In this document: in pieces, positions 31,336 through 39,760 of the stretch | How the letters are laid out: the number at the start of each line of letters is the position of its first letter | How positions within the stretch are numbered: the first letter of the stretch is position 1 | Assembly (NCBI RefSeq): GCF_900111035.1 | Contig: NZ_FOFU01000002.1 | Location: 62,001 to 126,000 of the forward strand | Reading direction: 5' to 3' | DNA length: 64,000 nt | Origin: Treponema bryantii | Lineage (GTDB): Bacteria > Spirochaetota > Spirochaetia > Treponematales > Treponemataceae | Notes under the pieces: generated by a model | The model's input: only the letters and a program-made list of their open reading frames with translations | The model's database searches: none | Told to the model about the DNA's origin: nothing | Program-made: the position numbers and the translations under genes

Positions 31336-33432
31336 TTAAGCGCGCTTAAGAATTATAACAGACACATCATCTACACGAGGTGTGTCTGCTATAAACTCTT
31401 CCATACGATCCATAATTCTGGAAATAATCTGTTCTGCGCTTTCAGAGTTATATTTTTCAATAATAGCCTTAATAGGATCAATTCCAAAATCAAGTTTCTT
31501 GTCATTCAGCATTTCTGTAATACCATCAGTAAAAAGGAACAGAATATCTCCGCTTTGCATTGTAAATTCCATTTCAGAGAATTCTACGCCAAGTCCGCTT
31601 AATCCGACAGGTCCTGTATACGGCATATCGGCAGAAGGAAGCAGCTCTTCAACCACCTTTTCTTTAGCATTGTAATACAGAGGATACGGATGTCCCGCAT
31701 TTGACATAACCATAGTACAGCTGCCATCTGAATTTTCTTTTGTACTTAACAGAATACCTGTAAGGTAGTTTTCAATTTCACCCTTAGCTTCAATAAATCG
31801 TTCGTTGATAAGCTTGAGGGCATCTGCAACCCGTTCTCCACTCTCAAGGGTTTCACAATAAGTCTGCTGAATAATATTTTCGGCAAGCATTGTAACAAGA
31901 CTCGCAGCAACACCATGTCCAGAAGCATCAAAAAGTGAAATACCATTTAAGAGATCTTCTTCGTGATAGAAATTAAAGAGATCTCCAGAAACGATTGAAA
32001 GAGGTTCATAACGAACTGCAAAATCCCAGTTTTTAAGCGAATGCTCAGGCGCATGGAAGAACTTTTTCTGAACAATCGCAGCCATTTTCATATCTTTGAG
32101 GGAAATCTCACGGTCATGCTGAAGGCTTTTGTTTGCTGAAGTAAGTTTTTCTGTCTGAAGTTTAATTTCATCTTCAAGCCCTTTATTCAGATACTCAAGG
32201 CGGCGGGCAATCTTACTGTAATCACGACAGAAATAAACGAAGAATACAATAATCACAGCAGTCAATCCGAAAATGGAAATGAACGGCATTTTGATATTTC
32301 GGAAGGCACCTTTTATGATGATATCAACACCCATTATCGAGAACAAAACACCCATTGCAATAAGTACAAAAAGGGCCTTTGTTTGAACTTTAGGATTTTT
32401 CAGACTTATGATTGTATAAGCTATAGAACAAAGCAATCCAAAGCATGAAATTGGAATCATTACCAGAGTCTTAGAAAACAGCCATACATAATCTGGAGAC
32501 AGCAGTACCATTGTTGTACTGATTAAGAATGAAAGATACTGAATCGCAGTTCCAAATTTCGACAGTTTGTATTCTATAAAGCTGCAGATAAACATAGATA
32601 AAACAAATTCAATTGCAAAGAAACAGATACTCTTAACAAATTTAACGTAAATTAAGAATGGAATACCTCCATGAAAACCTGCCCATGGAATATCTGTAAT
32701 AAAGAAGATTGAGAAGAACAATGCAGTAAGGAAGTTCAAAATTCCAAAACGGCGGTAGCTTACATTCTTATCAAACATGAAGTAAAGCATAAAGAAGAAT
32801 ACACCGCAAAGAATCATCATTCCTTCAAAGAACATATAGAATCTGGATCTCCAGAATGTCATATTATCTGAAGTTCGCCAGCCATCCTGTCTTAAACCTA
32901 TAAATACACCGTCTGTTATTGTTGCATGTCCAAGACAGAATACTTTGATATAAATTGTGTTGATTCCATCCTGCTTCAGATAAAGTTCAGGAAAATCAAA
33001 AAGATTTGCTACATAGCCGGCTTCCTGAATCATAGGATTAGAAAGGCCGCCCTCCATAACTCCATAATCATCTATATATAAGCCATTAAGATAAAGTTCA
33101 TCGGCAAAGTGAAGATATGGAATGACCATAGAAAGGTCATCATTCTTAAGTTCTGGAATAAGTTCAAAATCTGCTTTCAGCCAGATAAATTCACCATCAC
33201 GGCCAACAAGATCCATAAGATTTTTGTAGCCCATATTATCGAGATGTTTATAATCCAGATTTATAGCATCATCTATTGTGCTGTCAACATCAGAAAGTGC
33301 CCAGTAAAAAGCATCATCAAGATAGATTCTTGGAGGCTCAGATTTACCCTTGCAGGAAGAAAACAAAAAAAGAAAACAAAAAACAAGCAAAAAAAGTTGC
33401 GGCTTGAATCGCAAAAGAGAACAATTTTTCAT
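31336..33432 (-). CDS. 7TM-DISM receptor with PP2C/SpoIIE serine phosphatase output
   Basis: A 698-aa membrane phosphatase starting at ATG 33432 (AAGGAAAT upstream). The signal segment ends in FLFSSCKG, a lipobox-like sequence. Residues ~30-195 form an extracytoplasmic 7TMR-DISMED2-like jelly roll (YLHFADELYLNGLYIDDYG). Seven helices follow (~200-410), then a coiled coil (LEYLNKGLEDEIKLQTEKL), then a SpoIIE/PP2C domain with metal-ligand aspartates in SIVSGDLFNFY, LFDASGHGVAA, LFTDGITE and RVDDVSVIIL. It should dephosphorylate an anti-anti-sigma or STAS-type protein. No STAS gene is near, but a GHKL ATPase is encoded at 34888. Confidence 0.9.
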   Translation of the reverse strand: MKNCSLLRFKPQLFLLVFCFLFLFSSCKGKSEPPRIYLDDAFYWALSDVDSTIDDAINLDYKHLDNMGYKNLMDLVGRDGEFIWLKADFELIPELKNDDLSMVIPYLHFADELYLNGLYIDDYGVMEGGLSNPMIQEAGYVANLFDFPELYLKQDGINTIYIKVFCLGHATITDGVFIGLRQDGWRTSDNMTFWRSRFYMFFEGMMILCGVFFFMLYFMFDKNVSYRRFGILNFLTALFFSIFFITDIPWAGFHGGIPFLIYVKFVKSICFFAIEFVLSMFICSFIEYKLSKFGTAIQYLSFLISTTMVLLSPDYVWLFSKTLVMIPISCFGLLCSIAYTIISLKNPKVQTKALFVLIAMGVLFSIMGVDIIIKGAFRNIKMPFISIFGLTAVIIVFFVYFCRDYSKIARRLEYLNKGLEDEIKLQTEKLTSANKSLQHDREISLKDMKMAAIVQKKFFHAPEHSLKNWDFAVRYEPLSIVSGDLFNFYHEEDLLNGISLFDASGHGVAASLVTMLAENIIQQTYCETLESGERVADALKLINERFIEAKGEIENYLTGILLSTKENSDGSCTMVMSNAGHPYPLYYNAKEKVVEELLPSADMPYTGPVGLSGLGVEFSEMEFTMQSGDILFLFTDGITEMLNDKKLDFGIDPIKAIIEKYNSESAEQIISRIMDRMEEFIADTPRVDDVSVIILKRA

Positions 33433-33612
33433 TATAAACAATTTCCTTCTTTATATTGTAACAGAAGAAATTCAAATTGACAAAGAAAATTCCTTTATAT
33501 TTACACAGGGGATCACTGAAGAATTCGATAATATTTTTACAATTTACATCACGTTTTTTACAATCGGAATCCTCATTTATAGTTTATACTTTTTATAAAT
33601 AAGGAAAAAAAC

Positions 33613-33648
33613 ATGGTATACGGCCACATCAAGGCATACATTGCTTAA
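33613..33648 (+). other. Possible 11-codon leader peptide before the aldo-keto reductase
   Basis: AAGGA (33601-33605) precedes ATG at 33613 by 7 nt. The frame encodes MVYGHIKAYIA and stops at TAA 33646-33648, 36 bp before the reductase start. It may be translated; no attenuator hairpin was seen, so a regulatory role is not supported. Confidence 0.3.
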
Positions 33649-33684
33649 ATGTTTACATTTTTTTTCCAGGAGGATAAAACCCAT

Positions 33685-34803
33685 ATGAAGAAACTTGGAT
33701 TTGGATTGATGAGACTTACTTACACAGAAGATAAAACCTGGGGAAACATTGATCTTGAAAAAACACGAGAGATGATTGATGCATACATGGCAGAAGGATT
33801 TACCTATTTTGATACAGCCTGGGTATATCACGGAGGCTTTTCTGAACGCGTTTTCGGTGAGCTTGTTGCAAAACGCTATCCACGTGAACAGTTTCAGGTT
33901 ACAAGCAAAATGCCTTTATGGAATATGAAAGATCCTGCAGAGCTTCAGAAGACTTTTGATGAACAGCTCAAAAAATGCGGAGTAGAATATTTTGATTACT
34001 ATTTTCTCCATGCCCTGAACCGTGATGTTTTTGCAACAGCAGAAAATCTCGGTGCCTTTGAATGGATGCAGAAAATGAAGGCAGAAGGAAAAATCAAGCA
34101 CCCTGGCTTCAGTTTCCACGACTCTGCTGATGCTCTTGAGATGATGCTCAGCAAACATCCTGAGGTTGAACTTGTTCAGCTCCAGATTAACTACATTGAC
34201 TGGGAAAGCGACAATGTTCAGAGCCGTAAATGTTACGAAATATGTAAGCGCTATGGTATTCCTGTATCTATTATGGAACCAATTAAGGGCGGTAGTCTTG
34301 CAAACATCATGTCGGATGCTAAAAAAATATTTACTGACTACAATCCAGATGCAAGTGTAGCAAGCTGGGCTGTACGTTACTGTGCAAGCATGGACAATAT
34401 TCTTGTAGTTCTCAGTGGTATGAGCAATATGGAACAGCTCAAAGACAACATGAGTTACATGAAGGATTTTGTTCCACTCAATGCAGAAGAACAGGAATGT
34501 GTAAAGAAAGCAACTGAACTTATAAAATCTACAATTGCAATTCCTTGCACAGCCTGCCGCTATTGTGTTGATGAAACAAACGGTGGCTGTCCTATGAAGA
34601 TTAACATTCCACGTATGTTTGAACTTTACAACGAAAGCAAGCGCTATGGCATTGCATCGTTCAAATGGCATTACAACGAGGAGTTAAAGAAGACTGGAAA
34701 TCCTGCAGAATGTGTTGAATGCGGTAACTGTCAGGGTCATTGCCCACAGGGACTTAAGATTATTGACCTTCTGAAAGAGGTTTCTTCAGCTTTTTCGTCG
34801 TAA
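33685..34803 (+). CDS. Aldo/keto reductase with C-terminal [4Fe-4S] ferredoxin motif
   Basis: A 372-aa oxidoreductase starting at ATG 33685 (MKKLGFGLMRLTYT) with AGGAGG upstream; a longer frame from 33649 lacks such a site. The TIM-barrel part has the AKR catalytic set: YFDTAWVYHGG (Asp, Tyr), TSKMPLW (Lys) and YFLHALN (His). The C-terminal ~100 residues carry two cysteine clusters, CTACRYCVDETNGGCP and CVECGNCQGHCP, typical of the clostridial/treponemal ferredoxin-linked AKRs. It likely reduces aldehydes with electrons passed via an Fe-S cluster; the substrate is unknown. A bidirectional terminator follows. Confidence 0.9.
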   Translation: MKKLGFGLMRLTYTEDKTWGNIDLEKTREMIDAYMAEGFTYFDTAWVYHGGFSERVFGELVAKRYPREQFQVTSKMPLWNMKDPAELQKTFDEQLKKCGVEYFDYYFLHALNRDVFATAENLGAFEWMQKMKAEGKIKHPGFSFHDSADALEMMLSKHPEVELVQLQINYIDWESDNVQSRKCYEICKRYGIPVSIMEPIKGGSLANIMSDAKKIFTDYNPDASVASWAVRYCASMDNILVVLSGMSNMEQLKDNMSYMKDFVPLNAEEQECVKKATELIKSTIAIPCTACRYCVDETNGGCPMKINIPRMFELYNESKRYGIASFKWHYNEELKKTGNPAECVECGNCQGHCPQGLKIIDLLKEVSSAFSS

Positions 34804-34806
34804 TTT

Positions 34807-34829
34807 AAAAATAACCATGGTTATTTTTT
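34807..34829. terminator. Palindromic bidirectional terminator
   Basis: AAAAATAACC/GGTTATTTTTT around a central ATGG forms a perfect palindrome with A/T tails directly after the reductase stop codon. Confidence 0.7.
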
Positions 34830-34831
34830 AG

Positions 34832-34859
34832 TTGAACTTTTATAAATTAGAGTTATAAT
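34832..34859 (+). promoter_or_regulatory. Promoter of the GHKL ATPase gene
   Basis: TTGAAC (34832-34837), 16-nt spacer, TATAAT (34854-34859), with the ATG 28 nt further on. Confidence 0.7.
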
Positions 34860-34887
34860 ATAGTTAAAATTACCACAGGTTAAAGTT

Positions 34888-35556
34888 ATGAAAGTAGATA
34901 ATAAAGTTATAAGTGAAGCAGATATTGAAAGCATAAAGGCCGCAGTTCAATCACGAAAACCAGTTGATTTCTTCTGCTATACACTTACACCAGAGCAGAA
35001 AGATCGTTTTCTCAAGATTCTTAAAGTATTCTTACAGGAATGCAATCAGGAATATCTGTTTAACTATCTTTCATATTGTCTATTTGAACTTCTCGACAAT
35101 GCCAGCAAAGCTAATGCAAAGCGCATTTACTTCAAAGAGCATAGTCTGAACATCAATGATGAAAATGATTATAAGCATGGAATGAAGGAGTTTAAGGAAA
35201 CTCTCGATGAAAACGCTTTGCATTATGAAACTGAACTTGAAGCCGGAAAGCTTGAGGTTCACCTTCTGCTTTCAGCTGATGATGTAATTTCAATTACTGT
35301 TTCGAATAATACTAAAATTACTGAATCTGAATATAAACGAATCAAAGAAAAGATTGAAAAGACAAAGGTTTATAATACCATGGCCGATGCCATCAATGAT
35401 ATTGATCAGACAGAGGGCTCTGGCCTTGGAATTATAACCGTTTTGATTATGTTGAAAAAGTTAGGATTGGCTTCTGATCATCTTCAGTTCCAGACGACAG
35501 ATACAGAAACCATTGCTACTATTGAAATTCCCAAAGATACCTTAGAAGAATTATAA
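34888..35556 (+). CDS. Stand-alone GHKL-type ATPase domain protein
   Basis: A 222-aa cytoplasmic protein with a histidine-kinase-like ATPase fold but no phosphoacceptor histidine domain. The N-box is CLFELLDNASKANAK and the glycine box is EGSGLGIITVLIML. An ~80-residue insertion rich in Asp/Glu/Lys separates them. Such proteins act as anti-sigma kinases in partner-switching systems or as orphan kinase modules. The SpoIIE phosphatase 1.5 kb away could be its functional opponent; that is inference, and no STAS substrate gene is present. Its promoter is TTGAAC-16-TATAAT. Confidence 0.75.
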   Translation: MKVDNKVISEADIESIKAAVQSRKPVDFFCYTLTPEQKDRFLKILKVFLQECNQEYLFNYLSYCLFELLDNASKANAKRIYFKEHSLNINDENDYKHGMKEFKETLDENALHYETELEAGKLEVHLLLSADDVISITVSNNTKITESEYKRIKEKIEKTKVYNTMADAINDIDQTEGSGLGIITVLIMLKKLGLASDHLQFQTTDTETIATIEIPKDTLEEL

Positions 35557-35557
35557 T

Positions 35558-35959
35558 CTATCGCATCAAATCTGCGAGAGAAACACTATCCAGATATCCC
35601 TCTACAAGTTCATCAAGCTTAGTCCACATTGGCAGGGTTCTGCATTCTGCCTTACGTGAACACTCTGGTGCCCCCTTTTCAAGACAGGCAACAGGAGAAA
35701 GACTTCCTTCTGTAAGACGAAGAATGTCGCCAACCTTATATTCATCAGGCTTTTTATTAAGTTTATAACCACCACCCTTTCCATGAACGGCATCAACAAA
35801 ACCGTTTTTAGACAGAAGAGTCATAATTGATTCAATATATTTCTGTGAAATCTGCTGGCGTTCAGCTATTTCCTTAAGAGGTACTCGTTCACTTTTATGC
35901 TGTTCGGCCAGATCAATCATTACACGAAGAGCGTAGCGGCCTTTAGTAGAAACTATCAT
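35558..35959 (-). CDS. Rrf2-family regulator with three-cysteine cluster
   Basis: A 133-aa Rrf2 winged-helix protein (STKGRYALRVMIDLAEQH, then ISQKYIESIMTLLSKNG and the wing HGKGGGYKLNK). The cysteine cluster is CLEKGAPECSRKAEC, spaced C-x7-C-x5-C. IscR and related iron-sulfur regulators have C-x5-C-x5/7-C, so this one may bind [2Fe-2S] and sense iron, NO or redox state. AAGGA precedes the ATG. The stop codon lies 1 bp from that of the GHKL ATPase gene (tail to tail). Its targets are not evident; the adjacent ferredoxin-type reductase is one possibility. Confidence 0.88.
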   Translation of the reverse strand: MIVSTKGRYALRVMIDLAEQHKSERVPLKEIAERQQISQKYIESIMTLLSKNGFVDAVHGKGGGYKLNKKPDEYKVGDILRLTEGSLSPVACLEKGAPECSRKAECRTLPMWTKLDELVEGYLDSVSLADLMR

Positions 35960-36021
35960 TTATCTATTATCCTTGTTTGTATATAGGTAGATTATAGCAC
36001 AAAAACAACTAGGGTCAAGAC

Positions 36022-36723
36022 TTATGACTTACGATAAAGCATACTTGGGCGGCCGCCAGTTTCATAATTGATTTCTACATTAACAACCTTTGTTTCTGTC
36101 AGATAACTCATATAATGGCGGACTGTAACTGAGGAAAGCCCAACATCTTCTGAAATCTGATCTCCAGATACCCAGCCTTTTTTTTCTTTAAGATAATCAG
36201 TTATAAGATCCAGAGTTTTTTTCTGAATTCCCTTTGGAAGCTCATCGTTCTGAGAATGATAAGATACAGGACTGGAAATAAGACTGTCGACATAACTCTG
36301 GTCAATGGTTTTATTTGCGTCCCGGAAGGCAAGTTCTTTTGCAATATATTTTTCCAGTGCAACCTGAAAACGTTCGTAGGCAAACGGCTTAATCAGAAAA
36401 TCTATAACACCAAGATGCATAGCTTCTTCAAGTGTTGAAGGGTCATTTGCAGCCGTTACCATAATTACTTCACAATCAAGCTTCTTCTCTCGGATTTTTT
36501 TAAGGGTTTCAATACCGTTCATAAGAGGCATGAAAACATCCATAATTACAAGATCAATTGAAGAATCTCCGTTTGACTCTGTATTTTGAGATTCAAGATA
36601 CTCAAGAGCTTCCTGGCCATTACGACAGGTTTTCTGAACCAGAAAACTCTTATTGCGGCAGACATACTGTTCATTTATCATGGCAACCATAGGGTCGTCT
36701 TCAACAATCAGAACCTTATACAT
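36022..36723 (-). CDS. CitB/DcuR-type response regulator
   Basis: A 233-aa regulator. The receiver domain has the acidic pair in LIVEDDPMVA, phosphoacceptor Asp in LVIMDVFMPLMNG, Thr/Ala in MVTAAND and Lys in FLIKPFAYE. The C-terminal helix-turn-helix (SGDQISEDVGLSSVTVRHYM) is of the CitB/DpiA kind, followed by GGRPSMLY. It overlaps the kinase gene by 8 bp. Such pairs control transport and use of C4-dicarboxylates, citrate or similar acids. The divergent PQ-loop/SGNH pair is the nearest candidate target. Confidence 0.92.
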   Translation of the reverse strand: MYKVLIVEDDPMVAMINEQYVCRNKSFLVQKTCRNGQEALEYLESQNTESNGDSSIDLVIMDVFMPLMNGIETLKKIREKKLDCEVIMVTAANDPSTLEEAMHLGVIDFLIKPFAYERFQVALEKYIAKELAFRDANKTIDQSYVDSLISSPVSYHSQNDELPKGIQKKTLDLITDYLKEKKGWVSGDQISEDVGLSSVTVRHYMSYLTETKVVNVEINYETGGRPSMLYRKS

Positions 36724-38347
36724 AATTACCCTTTAATAATACCATAAAAGACGTTCCAATGTCTTTCTCTGATTCAAAACTGATTGTTCCGCCAAGACTT
36801 TCAACAAGCTGCTTTGTATGATACATACCAACCCCGCGGCCTGTACCCTTTGTAGAAAAACCTTTTTCAAAAATTCTGTCGCGGATTTCATCCGGGATGC
36901 CGCAGCCAGTGTCGCGGACTGTAATTAAAAGCTCGCCAGGTTTTGTAAACACGCCGAACTCAAGTTCCCGCTGACGGTTAAGGTCTGTAAGCTGCATATT
37001 CATTGCATCAAGAGCATTGTCTATAAGATTTCCGGCAATCGTTACAAGAGCTTCAGAAGGAACTGCAATATCAGAACTCTTAAAACGAATTCCCTCTTTT
37101 AGAACAAAACGAACATTACATTCTGAAGCACGGGCAATTTTTCCAATCAGCAAAGCTGCAAAAGAGGCATTATCTACCGCGTGCATAACAGTGCTCAAAG
37201 TTTCCCGCTGGATAATCGAAATATTTTCAATATATGACACAGCCTTGTCATATTCACCAATCTGAATAAGACCGAGAATTACATGCAGTTTATTTGTAAA
37301 ATCATGGTTATTGGCACGCATTGAATCTACAAGATACTTTGTTCCAGAAAGTTCTTCCATAAGTTTTGTATATTCAGTACGGTCATGTAAAAGAGCGACG
37401 GCACCGCTGAGGATTCCGTCTTCCATTACGGGAACACAGTCCATTAAAAGAGCGGTACCGTTTTCCGTTTCCTGCTGAATGCCAAATTCAGCGGTGCCGT
37501 TTTTTAAGACCTCGGAAAGGTATTTTTCTGCAAAAACCTGCTGCTTGATATGGGTGATTTTTTCATCATCAACACAGCCAAGCATCTTATCTGCCGCTTT
37601 ATTTGAAAACTGAACGTTGTTTTCGCTGTCAACAGCAATGATTCCATCGTATGTAGATTCCAGAATATTTTCGCGGATGCGGAACATTGAAGAGAAGGTA
37701 TCAGGTTCATAACCAAGAAGCCGCCGCTTAAGTTTGCGGGAAAAGGCGCGGCATATTGCGATTTCTATGATTATCGCAGCAACTGTAACACTCAAAAATA
37801 AAAGTACGATTTTGTAAGTAAAGGAGCGGATTGAGGTTTTCAGCATAATCGCCATGATAAATCCGATATAGTTGCCCTTTTCATCATAAATTGCTGAATA
37901 GGTACGGCGCTGTGGACCAGAAGGTCCGATATCGCTTTCTGTATAAAAACCTTTTTTATGAGTGGTAAAATCCGGATGAGTACCGTCGTACTCAGTTCCC
38001 ATAAGATTGTGATTTGTATGATAAACTCTGATATTTTCTGTATCAACAATGGAAATAACATCTACATCCGCCAGCTCCGCTGCAATTCCGTCCATACATA
38101 TGCACAGGTCGCGGCGCGGCGCATCCCGCATAAACCCATAAATCCGCGTTATCAATTCCGCAGTATCCTGCAGATTCTGATCGAACGCATTATCGCTGGC
38201 GTTTACATTTATTACCGCACCGCCCACACTCATAAAAATCGTAGTCAGAATAATCAGAATCAGCTGGATACGCTGAATCTCGTGGCGGATATCCGTGAGA
38301 CTGTTTTTTCTACGGCCTTTCTTTGGCTTTGAAACCTTTGATTCCAT
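36716..38347 (-). CDS. CitA/DcuS-type sensor histidine kinase
   Basis: A 543-aa membrane kinase. Helix 1 (~30-50, LILIILTTIFMSVGGAVI) and helix 2 (~175-200) enclose a ~125-residue single-Cache sensor. A PAS domain follows (ENILESTYDGIIAVDSENNV). The SPOB-type H-box is MRANNHDFTNKLHVILGLIQ, with His as phosphoacceptor. The ATPase has NLIDNALDAM, DTGCGIPDEI and GRGVGMYHTKQ. The ATG has no Shine-Dalgarno; TATTAT lies 9 nt upstream, a weaker example of the leaderless pattern. The ligand is probably a small carboxylate, by family. Confidence 0.92.
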   Translation of the reverse strand: MESKVSKPKKGRRKNSLTDIRHEIQRIQLILIILTTIFMSVGGAVINVNASDNAFDQNLQDTAELITRIYGFMRDAPRRDLCICMDGIAAELADVDVISIVDTENIRVYHTNHNLMGTEYDGTHPDFTTHKKGFYTESDIGPSGPQRRTYSAIYDEKGNYIGFIMAIMLKTSIRSFTYKIVLLFLSVTVAAIIIEIAICRAFSRKLKRRLLGYEPDTFSSMFRIRENILESTYDGIIAVDSENNVQFSNKAADKMLGCVDDEKITHIKQQVFAEKYLSEVLKNGTAEFGIQQETENGTALLMDCVPVMEDGILSGAVALLHDRTEYTKLMEELSGTKYLVDSMRANNHDFTNKLHVILGLIQIGEYDKAVSYIENISIIQRETLSTVMHAVDNASFAALLIGKIARASECNVRFVLKEGIRFKSSDIAVPSEALVTIAGNLIDNALDAMNMQLTDLNRQRELEFGVFTKPGELLITVRDTGCGIPDEIRDRIFEKGFSTKGTGRGVGMYHTKQLVESLGGTISFESEKDIGTSFMVLLKGNYV

Positions 38348-38490
38348 TCTATAGAAATAATATCAAAAGAAAGGACTTTCTAAAACGTTTTGAAAGTAAA
38401 AAAAATATCACACAAAAAAAATACTTTTCTTTCTTTCGAAAAATTGTAATTTCACAAAATCAGAATATTATGAAGACATAAAAAATCACC

Positions 38491-38506
38491 GGCCGGACGA
38501 ACGGCC
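38491..38506 (+). promoter_or_regulatory. GC-rich hairpin directly before the PQ-loop gene's Shine-Dalgarno
   Basis: GGCCG-GACGAA-CGGCC lies 4 nt upstream of AGGAGA. A similar hairpin precedes the next gene (38850-38863). Both stand out in AT-rich DNA. Confidence 0.5.
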
Positions 38507-38520
38507 CTCAGGAGAACTCG

Positions 38521-38844
38521 ATGGAAATTGGACATCTTTTTGAAGCATTAATGCTGGTTTGCTTTGGATTTTCATGGCCTTTAAATGTAATTAAAGCCTA
38601 CAAAGCAAGAAGCGCAAAGGGTACAAGCCTGGCCTTTATCATCTTGATAATCACCGGCTACGTAGCAGGTATTACTGCTAAGTTCATCAATCATCAGCTG
38701 AACTACGTTCTGGCTGTTTACTTTTTGAACCTTGCAATTGTAATGTCTAACCTTGTTGTTTATTTCAGAAATGTTGCTCTGGATAAAAAACGAGAGAACA
38801 ACATTAAGAACGTAGAAGTAATCAGAACTCCAGTCGGAGCTTAA
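38521..38844 (+). CDS. PQ-loop / SemiSWEET-like small membrane protein
   Basis: A 107-aa protein with three membrane helices and one PQ-loop motif, FSWPLNVIKAYKARSAKGTS. This is the pattern of bacterial SemiSWEET sugar carriers, which work as homodimers. The helices are near residues 5-25, 40-58 and 65-85, and a basic tail follows. The Shine-Dalgarno AGGAG follows a GC-rich hairpin. The next gene on the same strand begins 34 bp later. Substrate unknown. Its position divergent from a CitAB-type two-component system suggests regulation by it. Confidence 0.8.
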   Translation: MEIGHLFEALMLVCFGFSWPLNVIKAYKARSAKGTSLAFIILIITGYVAGITAKFINHQLNYVLAVYFLNLAIVMSNLVVYFRNVALDKKRENNIKNVEVIRTPVGA

Positions 38845-38849
38845 AATAT

Positions 38850-38863
38850 TGGCCGGGCGGTCA
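38850..38863 (+). promoter_or_regulatory. GC-rich hairpin before the SGNH-like gene's Shine-Dalgarno
   Basis: TGGCC-GGGC-GGTCA forms a 5-bp stem with one wobble, 5 nt before AGGAGG. It echoes the element at 38491-38506. Confidence 0.4.
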
Positions 38864-38878
38864 TTTCAGGAGGAATAT

Positions 38879-39484
38879 ATGTTTTATTACGATGGTTATA
38901 ATCTTGCAAAATCAGAAAAGAATGCGGTAATCGTATTCGGTGGAAGTCTGGATAACTCTATCCCTGTAAAAACTCTTGCAGATGCTTTTGATTTCAACTT
39001 TCAGATTTTGAACAAGAGTATTGCTGATCTTTCTGTAAAGAATGCAAAAGAAGCTTTCTGCTCATATGTTCAGCCATTGCATCCTGAAGGAATCATTATT
39101 CATATTGGTGAAAGCGATTTGAATCTGTTCAAAGCAAACAGCACAGAATTTGACAGCGCATACCTTCAGCTTATTGAAGCTGTAAAGGCTGCAAACTCAA
39201 AGTGCAGAATTGCCCTCATTTCTCTCTATAATGAGAATGCTGACCAGACAATTGCAGAAATGAACCGCCACATTAAGGCTATTGCAGATTCTGAAAAATG
39301 TGACTTTGTAAGTGTTGATAATGCAAAACTCTGGAATCCTGCAGCTTCAAAAGCAGCAATCCGCTTTGCACAGAACATGGGACTGAGTGTTCGTAAACCT
39401 CTCCGCGACGTAGCTGAAATCCTTTACAGCTATGCTTACAAAGTAATTCTTAAGAACAATACAGTAACTGGTCTCGCAGGCTAA
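38879..39484 (+). CDS. SGNH-hydrolase-like protein
   Basis: A 201-aa cytoplasmic protein starting at ATG 38879 (MFYYDGYNLAKSEK), supported by AGGAGG 8 nt upstream; a longer frame from TTG 38849 lies over the hairpin. The layout is that of SGNH/GDSL-type hydrolases: AVIVFGGSLDNSIPVKTLAD (block I, with Ser), IIIHIGESDLNLFK (block III-like) and a C-terminal region with no clear DxxH. The catalytic set therefore seems incomplete, and the enzyme assignment is tentative. Co-directional with the PQ-loop gene; a terminator follows. Confidence 0.6.
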   Translation: MFYYDGYNLAKSEKNAVIVFGGSLDNSIPVKTLADAFDFNFQILNKSIADLSVKNAKEAFCSYVQPLHPEGIIIHIGESDLNLFKANSTEFDSAYLQLIEAVKAANSKCRIALISLYNENADQTIAEMNRHIKAIADSEKCDFVSVDNAKLWNPAASKAAIRFAQNMGLSVRKPLRDVAEILYSYAYKVILKNNTVTGLAG

Positions 39485-39511
39485 TTACCTATTATATTTG
39501 TTATACCTTTG

Positions 39512-39545
39512 CTGCCGGGTAATGTCATTATCCGGCAGTTTTTAT
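39512..39545 (+). terminator. Intrinsic terminator after the PQ-loop/SGNH pair
   Basis: CTGCCGG (39512-39518) pairs with CCGGCAG (39532-39538), followed by TTTTTATTT. Confidence 0.85.
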
Positions 39546-39560
39546 TTAATTTCAGGGGTT

Positions 39561-39657
39561 AAAAAAAACAAGGTTCCCAGACAGTAACACTAGAAGGGAA
39601 CCTTGCCGTCCAGCGTTGCTGGACATCGGAGAGAGTTTATCAGCTTATTTACAAGCT
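39561..39657 (-). ncRNA. Predicted ~95-nt small RNA
   Basis: A complete small transcription unit without an open frame. Promoter: TTGACA, 17 nt, TATATT (39664-39692). The RNA, read on the minus strand, has a 5' hairpin AGCTT-GTAAAT-AAGCT, a single-stranded stretch AAACTCTCTCCGAT, and a hairpin GTCCAGC-AAC-GCTGGAC. It ends in a 10-bp terminator stem CAAGGTTCCC...GGGAACCTTG (39569-39605) with eight U. It lies ~100 bp beyond the end of the chemosensory operon on the same strand. The CU-rich linker is a plausible seed for pairing with Shine-Dalgarno sequences. No known family recognised. Confidence 0.75.
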
Positions 39658-39663
39658 GTTTAT

Positions 39664-39692
39664 AATATAGCAAATTGTTGATTTTATGTCAA
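39664..39692 (-). promoter_or_regulatory. Consensus promoter of the small RNA
   Basis: TTGACA (39687-39692), 17-nt spacer, TATATT (39664-39669) on the minus strand; predicted start near 39657. Confidence 0.8.
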
Positions 39693-39760
39693 ATTTTTGC
39701 AGCAAAAAAACATCCAAAAATAAGAAAATTTTGTGAATTTTTCACATTTTTTTTATTTTT

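Noticed and set aside
31336-31349. TTAAGCGCGCTTAA palindrome as a terminator between cstA and the phosphatase
   Set aside because: The symmetric sequence is short, overlaps the phosphatase stop and has no T-run on either strand; kept only as a note.
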